The notes under the pieces: model-generated
Database searches by the model: none
Told to the model about the DNA's origin: nothing
What the model saw: the letters and a program-made list of their open reading frames with translations, nothing else
Shown here: positions 54,507 to 60,974 of the stretch, piece by piece
How the letters are laid out: every line of letters starts with the position of its first letter
Numbering within the stretch: position 1 is the stretch's first letter
Origin: Agrobacterium albertimagni AOL15
GTDB lineage: Bacteria; Pseudomonadota; Alphaproteobacteria; Rhizobiales; Rhizobiaceae
Assembly: GCF_000300855.1 (NCBI RefSeq)
Contig: NZ_ALJF01000013.1
Coordinates: forward strand, 496,001-560,000
Reading direction: 5' to 3'
DNA: 64,000 bases
Position numbers and translations under genes: made by a program

Positions 54507-56035
54507 TGTCCGAAAAGCCTCTTCTCTTCAGGGGTCAGGAATTCCCAATCGGCTGGATCAACTCCGGGCGGTGGCGACTGAGGCGAGGCGGGGGCCTGCG
54601 CGGGCTGGTTCGGTTGCAGGCTGTCCATTCCCGGAACCCGCGTCGGGCCGCCCCGGCTGGTGCTGAGCATGGTCTCAACGTAGGTCTGTGCCAGTGCCGG
54701 CGAGATTGCGCCTTCATCGACAAGCTGGCCCACGACTGCGCGATTGATCGGGGGCAGGGCTTCGCCGCCTTCGGCCAGCGTACCGGCGAACTTCTCGCGA
54801 TAGGCATGCAGGACTGTGAGCGCTGCAATCTTCGCCCTTGCGCCGGGCAAGCTCTCGCCCAAGCCCTTGCCGGCCATGACCTCTTGGGCCATGCGCCGAT
54901 CGGTATCAGAGATCCGGCTGTCACCGGCCAAGCTGCGGGCCAGTCCCATGGTGGTTGCGGTCATCTGAGCCCGCATCGAGGTCACGTCGCCGCGGGCCAC
55001 CTCGGGCCAGATCTGGGCGCCATAGTTCGTCAGAAGCTCATTGAAGTTACCCGCAACGCCGACATCAGAAGCCGAGATGTTGTCGAACAAGGTCTGAAGC
55101 TCACGTGCGCTGCGCGCTGCTGCGTCCCGCTGGCCCTGAAGCTGTGTCTGCTGGCTGACCGTGTTGCCGGTCCCGCCCGTCGTGAAGCGGATGCCGCCCT
55201 GGCCATCGGCCTCAAGGGACATGCCGCCGCCAGTGCCTTCCTTGCGGATCACGTTCGTCACGACCTGGCCGTTGTTCGCGTTCACGATCCGACCATCTGG
55301 CCCGACGATGCCGGGGAAGCGGAATTCCTGCCCATCGGGGCCGACTGCCAGATAGTTGTCGACGCGCTCGGCGCTGGCCGGCTCATAGGGCTGAGCCCCT
55401 GTCCTTGTCGCTGCCCCTGGCGTCATGAAAGCGGGCTGATTGGTGCGCGGATCGATTGCCTTCACCGGGGCTTTGTCGCCCATGATGGCGTCCATCAGGT
55501 CGGCGTCTGTCAGACGGCCGTTGTCGAGCAGGCGCTGGTTCTGCTGAGCGGTCCATTCCGTTTCGCTGAGCGGCTTGGGCGCGCCCTCCAGGATCTGCAT
55601 CAGGTCCGTTGCTTCAACGGTCAGGGAAGGCAAAAAGGCCCGCTGGCCTTGATTGAGGACCACCGGAGAAGCCATCTGGCGATCCATCGCAGCCGCTTCC
55701 ATCATGCGGCGCTCTTCCAATGCGCGCAGGTTATCAGCGGTGTTGTTCTGGAGCGACGTCGCGGCCTGAGTGTCGTACCCGTAACGCTGCGTCGCGTTGC
55801 CCTGATCTACAGCGTAGTAGCCCTGCGACGGGTTCCATCGGCCGACTGCCTGCCCCATTCGGTCGAAGCGTGTCTGGTCAAGGTTCGGGTCTTGCGAATA
55901 CTCAAAAAGTCGACCGAGATTGTTCATCTCAGCGCGGCGCGCATCGGCCGTCGCATAGGCGGCTGCGTCTGCACCGCTCTCCATGCCCATGGCGGGAGCG
56001 AACAGCGACGACAGGTTTGCGGCGGCTTGAGCCAT
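54503..56035 (-). CDS. Phage virion-associated protein, 510 residues
   Basis: Translated from the ATG at 56035 it has about 510 residues (MAQAAANLSSLFAPAMGMES); an upstream ATG at 56071 is possible. The sequence is Gln/Ala-rich with long helices (LEERRMMEAAAMDRQMASPV) and a small central beta-like region around YLAVGPDGQEFRFPGIVGPD. It ends DPADWEFLTPEEKRLFGQ. It is probably a structural or ejection protein of the same set as the 992-residue protein; no motif fixes its role. Confidence 0.7.
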   Translation of the reverse strand: MAQAAANLSSLFAPAMGMESGADAAAYATADARRAEMNNLGRLFEYSQDPNLDQTRFDRMGQAVGRWNPSQGYYAVDQGNATQRYGYDTQAATSLQNNTADNLRALEERRMMEAAAMDRQMASPVVLNQGQRAFLPSLTVEATDLMQILEGAPKPLSETEWTAQQNQRLLDNGRLTDADLMDAIMGDKAPVKAIDPRTNQPAFMTPGAATRTGAQPYEPASAERVDNYLAVGPDGQEFRFPGIVGPDGRIVNANNGQVVTNVIRKEGTGGGMSLEADGQGGIRFTTGGTGNTVSQQTQLQGQRDAAARSARELQTLFDNISASDVGVAGNFNELLTNYGAQIWPEVARGDVTSMRAQMTATTMGLARSLAGDSRISDTDRRMAQEVMAGKGLGESLPGARAKIAALTVLHAYREKFAGTLAEGGEALPPINRAVVGQLVDEGAISPALAQTYVETMLSTSRGGPTRVPGMDSLQPNQPAQAPASPQSPPPGVDPADWEFLTPEEKRLFGQ

Positions 56036-56084
56036 AATTGGGCTGTTGAAATGCCGATTTTTCGAAATCATGGCGTCGGTTCCT

Positions 56085-56540
56085 TCAGTGCGCCGTCATC
56101 GGTTCGGGATGGAACACGGCGGCGAGAGGGTTGCGGCTGATAGCGTGGGCAAGATCGGGCTGATTGCAGGCAGCGACGAGGCTGCGCAGATGCAAGGCCC
56201 GGATCTCGGCTTCGAACAGCCGAGTGAAGGCCAACAACCACAGAAACCTGTCAGGGTCCGAAGCTGTCAGAGCCGCAGAGGCCGCGCCAAGCGCGTGATA
56301 GACATGCTCGGCAGGAAGCCGGCCCATGAGCGCCGGATCGGCGACCACCTGCGGGGCTACTGCGAACAAGAGCCGCTGAGCATCAGCCGCGAGGGTCTGA
56401 TCGAGCCCGCCCAAGCTGGTGGCCGCGATCATTGCGGAAAGGCCGTCAGCGCAATTCAGAAGGGCATGCTTGCCCTCGGCTGCGTTGCTGAGCTTGGCGA
56501 CGGCAATTTCGAGGCATTCGTTCCCGGTCTTGGTGCTCAT
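56085..56540 (-). CDS. Hypothetical phage protein, 151 residues
   Basis: A helical, Ala/Leu-rich protein (ALLNCADGLSAMIAATSLGG, EIRALHLRSLVAACNQPDLA). Its start overlaps the stop of the 204-residue gene as ATGA, so it is in the same leftward operon. No family is recognised. The gene order suggests a small virion or assembly protein. Confidence 0.65.
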   Translation of the reverse strand: MSTKTGNECLEIAVAKLSNAAEGKHALLNCADGLSAMIAATSLGGLDQTLAADAQRLLFAVAPQVVADPALMGRLPAEHVYHALGAASAALTASDPDRFLWLLAFTRLFEAEIRALHLRSLVAACNQPDLAHAISRNPLAAVFHPEPMTAH

Positions 56541-57151
56541 GCGAACAACTCGGCCTCGTTAGCCGCCTTTCCGAGTATCTGGTCGATGGTCCCATGCTCA
56601 CGATCTCGCCGGCGCCTTTCGAGGTTCTGGCGGTGTTCGGCAATTCGGGCGTGGTGGATGAGGATCTTCACGCGGGTGCGGTCATCGATGTACCGGTCGG
56701 CGCTGGTGTCTTCTTTGTCGATCGCCTCGACCAGCCGCGCGGCGGCCAGCAGGCCTTCGGTCAGATGCTCGGCCTCGATCTTTCCCATGTAGGGGTCAGA
56801 CGTACCCCACCGAATAGCATTTCCAAGTGCTCCGTAGACGCCAGCGAGCAGATCCCGCGTCGGTCGGCTGTCGGGCAGCTCGTACCTCTCGCGCCGGGGG
56901 TCGGAGAGGTCCAGAATGGTCCCAAGACCCATCTGGAGATTGAAGGTCCAATCCGATTGCCCGCCGACCAGGCGCAATTGCTGAATTGCGTGAGCCGCAC
57001 TCTGATTTGCTGCCTGTACTGCGATGCCGTCCACGGTGCAACCTGCTTCGACGTTGATGTTGTCGAAGTTTCGGCTGTGCTGACTGACTGATCTACCCCT
57101 CCGTTTCCGGAGGAATACTGCGAAGGGTTCGGCGGGATCAAAGGGGCGCAT
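56537..57151 (-). CDS. Hypothetical phage protein, first of the leftward operon
   Basis: A 204-residue protein with a beta-rich middle (GGQSDWTFNLQMGLGTILDL) and a helical C-terminal part (RVKILIHHARIAEHRQNLER). No family is recognised. It is the first gene after the repeated element at 57241-57268, with 90 bp between element and start. It leads an operon of overlapping genes that ends with the 992-residue protein. Confidence 0.68.
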   Translation of the reverse strand: MRPFDPAEPFAVFLRKRRGRSVSQHSRNFDNINVEAGCTVDGIAVQAANQSAAHAIQQLRLVGGQSDWTFNLQMGLGTILDLSDPRRERYELPDSRPTRDLLAGVYGALGNAIRWGTSDPYMGKIEAEHLTEGLLAAARLVEAIDKEDTSADRYIDDRTRVKILIHHARIAEHRQNLERRRRDREHGTIDQILGKAANEAELFA

Positions 57152-57240
57152 GGCTGCATCGCATGGTCACGAACTGGCGCGTCGGCGGAGTGCTGACGGG
57201 TTTTGTTCGATTGACGAGAGCCCGAGACGGGCGGCGATGC

Positions 57241-57268
57241 GACTGCTCGATTTTCGCGGTTTACCAGC
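57241..57268 (-). repeat. Repeated element, copy 2 (28 bp), upstream of leftward operon
   Basis: GACTGCTCGATTTTC followed by GCGGTTTACCAGC on the plus strand. It has the same orientation as copy 1 at 49491 and almost the same distance to the next leftward start (90 versus 95 bp). Confidence 0.6.
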
Positions 57269-57549
57269 GACACGAATGTAGCAGGAAACAGCTCCCGAAG
57301 CCAGCGGGGCGGGTGCGTTTTGAGAGGTCCGAACATCCACGAAATCGCAAATTTCTAGCGGCGCGGCCCGGTGGGGGTCAGATGCGCGGGCGACTATGTG
57401 CCAGGGGTGCGGGCGGGGGCGCAGGGTAGCAGCGGTGCGGCGCGGGCGCTGCTGCGTTGCGGCCAAGCGTGGCGCGTCAATGCTATCAGGGCCGTCTCAT
57501 GGTGTCCGCTAGGGCATACCGTAGCGTAAATGCATTTTCGGTCACTTTT

Positions 57550-57594
57550 TACGTACGTACGGGTTGACATACAGTCAACGGTCATGATTGTATA
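57550..57594 (+). promoter_or_regulatory. Promoter with palindromic operators
   Basis: TTGACA at 57564-57569 is a consensus -35 hexamer, with TTGTATAC-like -10 sequence 18-19 bp further on. TTGAC-ATACA-GTCAA (57564-57578) is a perfect dyad lying over the -35, and TACGTACGTA (57550-57559) is a palindrome just upstream. It would drive the small gene at 57629 and the recombinase gene, repressed by a dimeric regulator. Confidence 0.6.
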
Positions 57595-57628
57595 CGGTCA
57601 CAACCCAAGCGTACGAAGGAGAGACGCT

Positions 57629-57853
57629 ATGAACATTGCCCATGCTGAACAGATGCTCCGTGAATTCGCCATGCTCCAGCACGAAGTGCGCGAGACAATC
57701 GCATCGGGCGATCTGGCGACGACGAGGGACGCTCTGGGAGAGATCGAAGCCATTTGGATGCACTGCCAGTGGCCCCGCCTTCGCGAAGCTACCGCGACCT
57801 TCCTGCGCAACCATGCCGAATACGCCGACGCCTATTGCGTCGGGGTGATGTGA
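57629..57853 (+). CDS. Small acidic hypothetical protein
   Basis: A 74-residue helical protein (MNIAHAEQMLREFAMLQHEV). GAAGGAGAG lies just upstream of the ATG at 57629, and a good promoter precedes it. No family is recognised. It is the first rightward gene and lies 50 bp before the recombinase gene, so an early regulatory role is possible. Confidence 0.68.
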   Translation: MNIAHAEQMLREFAMLQHEVRETIASGDLATTRDALGEIEAIWMHCQWPRLREATATFLRNHAEYADAYCVGVM

Positions 57854-57903
57854 GCCATATCCATTTCAACCAAGGAGGGCCGGCGCAAGCCGGCCAATTC
57901 ATC

Positions 57904-58548
57904 ATGAAGACAGTTCTATATTGCCGGGTCTCCACCACAGAGCAGACCCTAGCCCACCAACAGACCCAAGCTGAAAAGGCTGGGTTCGTCTTTGACCGCG
58001 TCGTTGCCGATCACGGCGTCTCAGGCTTCAACGTCAAGATGCGGGACCGACCTGAAGGACGAAGGCTTTTCGACATGCTGCGAGAGGGCGACACGCTCGT
58101 GGTGCGCTGGGTTGATCGCCTTGGGCGAAACTATGCGGATGTGACAGAGACGATCCGCGAATTCATGGCCCAAGGGGTCGTGATCAAGACTGTGATCAAC
58201 GGCCTGACCTTTGACGGCTCGACCAAAGATCCCATGCAGATGGCCGTGAGGGATGCGATGATCGCCTTTATGGCTGCGTCGGCCCAAGCGCAGGCGGAAG
58301 CGCTCAAGATAGCCCAGAAGGCCGGGATTGAGCATGCCAAGGCGGAAGCGGCCCAACGGACGAAAGTCTACCGGGGCCGGAAGCCGAGCTTCGATCGAAA
58401 GACACTGGCGAGAGTGATCGAGATGCTGGCGGAAGATGCCGGGGTGACGGCGATCGCCGACGAAACCGGACTGACACGCCAAACGGTTATGCGGATCCGA
58501 TCCGATCCGGGCGCCGCCGATAAGAACCTGAGTGAGTGGGGCTTGTAG
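57904..58548 (+). CDS. Small serine recombinase (resolvase/invertase family)
   Basis: A 214-residue recombinase. The catalytic domain has YCRVSTTEQTLAHQQTQ with nucleophile S10 and R8, RWVDRLGRNYADVTETIREF with further active-site arginines, and the E-helix AFMAASAQAQAEALKIAQKA. The C-terminal helix-turn-helix is VTAIADETGLTRQTVMRI. The length is that of DNA invertases and resolvases, not of large integrases. It may resolve multimers, invert a segment or move the element. The ATG at 57904 is preceded by a GGAGGG sequence further upstream. Confidence 0.93.
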   Translation: MKTVLYCRVSTTEQTLAHQQTQAEKAGFVFDRVVADHGVSGFNVKMRDRPEGRRLFDMLREGDTLVVRWVDRLGRNYADVTETIREFMAQGVVIKTVINGLTFDGSTKDPMQMAVRDAMIAFMAASAQAQAEALKIAQKAGIEHAKAEAAQRTKVYRGRKPSFDRKTLARVIEMLAEDAGVTAIADETGLTRQTVMRIRSDPGAADKNLSEWGL

Positions 58549-58647
58549 CCGTAACCCCGCCTTTGCCACGTCTCGGGCGCGTTGATTGACGAAACGCGCC
58601 CGCAAGGGCATTTTGCAGGAGCGCCACAACCTGGAAAGGCGTCTGCT

Positions 58648-59034
58648 ATGGCCCACATGCCCGATAATCTGGTCTCGAACACGATGGCGTCACGCCAGGC
58701 GCGCGGCGTCGTTTACGTGGGGTTGGCCTTTCTTACTCACTGTGTGATTTGGGCCGCCATTCCGGCGCCCTTTGCGCTCGCGTTCTCCGCTGCGTTGATA
58801 CTGGTCGAGCGGTTAGCTGGAGAGCTTGCGGATACCGTTCTTGGTGCCGTCGCGGCCCGTGACGAGGTCGCGTCGAACCTTATGGGCGCACGGCCCGCAA
58901 CTGGCTTTCGTGATGAGCTGAAATTCGAGCTATTTGGCCCATCGGCCGCCATAGGTTTGGCGGTGCTGGCAGCGGTCGCGGGTCTTCTACTGAAGCCATG
59001 GCTTGCAACGGGTTTGCAGTGGCTGGGTGCATAG
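58648..59034 (+). CDS. Small membrane protein, unknown
   Basis: A 128-residue protein with two hydrophobic regions: VVYVGLAFLTHCVIWAAIPA and its continuation, and SAAIGLAVLAAVAGLLLKPW near the end. A charged segment lies between them (AARDEVASNLMGARPATGF). A holin-like role is possible from topology, but nothing specific shows it. The 3' end overlaps the next gene. Confidence 0.68.
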   Translation: MAHMPDNLVSNTMASRQARGVVYVGLAFLTHCVIWAAIPAPFALAFSAALILVERLAGELADTVLGAVAARDEVASNLMGARPATGFRDELKFELFGPSAAIGLAVLAAVAGLLLKPWLATGLQWLGA

Positions 59035-59762
59035 ATCCCGACGCTGAACGGGCGAAGCGCGAAGAGTTCGTTGCCCTCGTGACATGCGGCATTCAGGTGA
59101 TGCTGCAAGATGCCTATTCGCAACCGGGCCTCGATACAGAAGGAAAGGCGCGAGCGCTCAGCATTTATACTCTGAGCCTCGCTGACGCCCTGTCGGCCGC
59201 AGATAGAATCCCGAGTGACCGATCAGCGTCGAGTGCTGCTCTCGATGTGCTCGACCACGTATTCGGCGGCATTCACTCTCCAGAAACTGACCCGGATCGC
59301 TCTTGGCTGGTTGAGATACGGGAAGGCAAACGCCGCAAGCATCGAGCTTACTGGGCTGGGTATCAGCCGCACAGCGTGGTGCGAAAGCGCGTTGCGCAGA
59401 TGCGCGCACCGATCAAAGCCCCCGGTGATTCCAAGCAGCCGACGCCGCCGGATTCCCCGGGGCTTTCGCAACCTACCACCCCGACGCCGACTGAGCGCTA
59501 CCACGCCAGAACACGAGCGGCGCGGGTCGAACGGATAGCAGACCTTCATAAGACCCCGAACGCCCGAAAGATTTTGAAGGCCATTCATGCTCGCGGATCG
59601 ATGCAACTGAAGGACATCAGCCCGCTGGTCCCGAAGATGAAGCGTCTCGCGTTGCGCGCCGTCATGATGCAACTGCGGGAAGGCGGTTGGGTCGAAAGTG
59701 TAGGGCAAGGGGGCGGCGCGGCCTGGACCGGCACCGACCAGCTTAAGAACTCGAAGATCTGA
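58998..59762 (+). CDS. Hypothetical protein with C-terminal winged-helix-like domain
   Basis: A 254-residue protein starting at ATG 58998, inside the previous gene. The N-terminal half is helical. A Pro/Thr-rich linker (TPPDSPGLSQPTTPTPTE) separates it from a C-terminal region with helices KILKAIHARGSMQLKDISPL and VMMQLREGGWVESVG, which look like a winged helix. It may bind DNA as a phage regulator. No named family is recognised. Confidence 0.68.
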   Translation: MACNGFAVAGCIDPDAERAKREEFVALVTCGIQVMLQDAYSQPGLDTEGKARALSIYTLSLADALSAADRIPSDRSASSAALDVLDHVFGGIHSPETDPDRSWLVEIREGKRRKHRAYWAGYQPHSVVRKRVAQMRAPIKAPGDSKQPTPPDSPGLSQPTTPTPTERYHARTRAARVERIADLHKTPNARKILKAIHARGSMQLKDISPLVPKMKRLALRAVMMQLREGGWVESVGQGGGAAWTGTDQLKNSKI

Positions 59763-59783
59763 GGGAGGCACTAACTGCCACCC

Positions 59784-60104
59784 TCATTCGAAAACGCTGC
59801 CCTCGGCCCCGGCTTCCATGAGGGCGAGGAATTCACGGCGCTCCCGCTCGATCTCTTCACCTGCCGCTTTTAGCTCGGCGGCCGTCATCTCATGGAGAGC
59901 CTTGGGAGGTTCATTGCCGGTGGTCGCATAGAGCCCGTTCCCACGCGCAAGCGCGCTCGCGGCTGCCGCTCGGCTGTTGGCCGGAGCGGTCTTGTCCTCG
60001 GCAAGATCGATCAAGGCGTTCACTGCCGCTTCCAGCCCACGGGTGCGCAGTCTTCGAATTGCTCTTGCGCGTGCTGCGTCTTCTTCATCGTGCTCGACTG
60101 TCAT
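59784..60104 (-). CDS. Small charged hypothetical phage protein
   Basis: A 106-residue, strongly helical acidic protein (RGLEAAVNALIDLAEDKTAP, EEIERERREFLALMEAG). Its start overlaps the stop of the upstream gene as TGATG. Small terminase subunits can look like this, but no diagnostic motif is present, so it stays unassigned. Confidence 0.65.
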   Translation of the reverse strand: MTVEHDEEDAARARAIRRLRTRGLEAAVNALIDLAEDKTAPANSRAAAASALARGNGLYATTGNEPPKALHEMTAAELKAAGEEIERERREFLALMEAGAEGSVFE

Positions 60105-60691
60105 CAGTCAAAAACCCCTGTTGTCGCTTGCTGTTCTGCCTGGGCCAAGGCCCGGTATCGATCGCGCTCGGCTTCCAGATATGCAGCGTGCGCTTGTAGC
60201 GCCGCCAATTCCGGCGAGGCGGGACGCTCGGGCTGTTCTGTCAGCGCCTTGAACTCTTGCGCGATTTTACGGTCGGCGCGCTTCCGCTGCCGTTCGGCCT
60301 TTGATCCTGGTTTGTGACTGCGCTGCCATTCTTGGTGTTTGGCTCGCTGTTCGGGCGTCGTCTTCGCCAGGCGTCGTTCTTTGCGGCGGCGGTCCCGCTC
60401 GGCTCGCTTCAGCTTTTCATTCAGCTTGCGTTGCCAGTCCTTCGAGGTCGCGGCGGGGTACTGCAATTTATGCCATTCGTCACCGGAGGGTACAGCGCCA
60501 CCGTGCCACCTGCATTTTTGCTTCCCCGCAACTGCCGGGTTTCCGCACGGCTCGCCCGTCGATCGGCTTGTTCCGTTGCACTTCGGTAGGTGCGGGCGAA
60601 CCTCCTTGTTGAAGCGATCAAGGACGGCCCGACCAACTTCTTTCAGGCCGTGGCTTGCCCAAGCCTTCTGTCGGGGTGTGCGTTCAGCCAT
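60104..60691 (-). CDS. Phage protein with HGG zinc-knuckle-like motif
   Basis: A 195-residue basic protein. The motif CNGTSRSTGEPCGNP followed by CRWHGGAVPSGDEW is the Cys-Cys-Cys-His type found in HGG-containing phage proteins. A long Lys/Arg-rich helix follows (AERDRRRKERRLAKTTPEQR). Such proteins are often next to small terminase genes, with no proven role. The ATG at 60691 fits better than an upstream start at 60778. Confidence 0.72.
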   Translation of the reverse strand: MAERTPRQKAWASHGLKEVGRAVLDRFNKEVRPHLPKCNGTSRSTGEPCGNPAVAGKQKCRWHGGAVPSGDEWHKLQYPAATSKDWQRKLNEKLKRAERDRRRKERRLAKTTPEQRAKHQEWQRSHKPGSKAERQRKRADRKIAQEFKALTEQPERPASPELAALQAHAAYLEAERDRYRALAQAEQQATTGVFD

Positions 60692-60808
60692 TCCGCGCCC
60701 CCTGTTCAATGAAGCGTGTCCATGGATTATCGCGGCCTGAGCATCCTGAACGGATTGCGCCACCGATCCTACGGACAAAACGTCCAGACCAGACAGCCCA
60801 AACCATGC

Positions 60809-60945
60809 TGCGGCATTTGCGGCTTGCGCGCGCGGTTAGATTTTCACATCTACAATTAGTTCCCACGGGGGTTCTGGGAACGAAGAGTAAAGAAGAGAGA
60901 GAAAAGGCAATCTCTATCTCGCGCACACAAGCCGCATTTGCCGCA
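60809..60945. repeat. Interrupted inverted repeat upstream of the HGG gene
   Basis: The arm at 60809-60826 and the arm at 60928-60945 are inverse complements at 16 of 18 positions, with 101 bp between. Each arm also contains a short direct repeat (GCGGC, or GCCGC). A second hairpin, GTTCCCA (60859-60865) with TGGGAAC (60875-60881), lies inside. The region is non-coding and lies between the primase gene and the HGG gene. Confidence 0.5.
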
Positions 60946-60974
60946 AAACTCTGTCTGGTCACGTTAAATGTCTC

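Larger units (their letters stand above)
57152..57628. other. Divergent control region of the phage element
   Basis: No gene was found in these 477 bp. It holds the leftward repeated element (57241-57268) at one side and a sigma-70-like promoter with dyads for the rightward small gene at the other (57550-57594). It looks like the main early/late switching region. Confidence 0.6.

Noticed and set aside
52728..56140. Long plus-strand frames (465 and 599 residues) opposite the phage virion genes
   Set aside because: The minus-strand genes overlap one another as ATGA in an operon and have protein-like composition; the plus frames are rich in His, Cys and Arg as shadows are.
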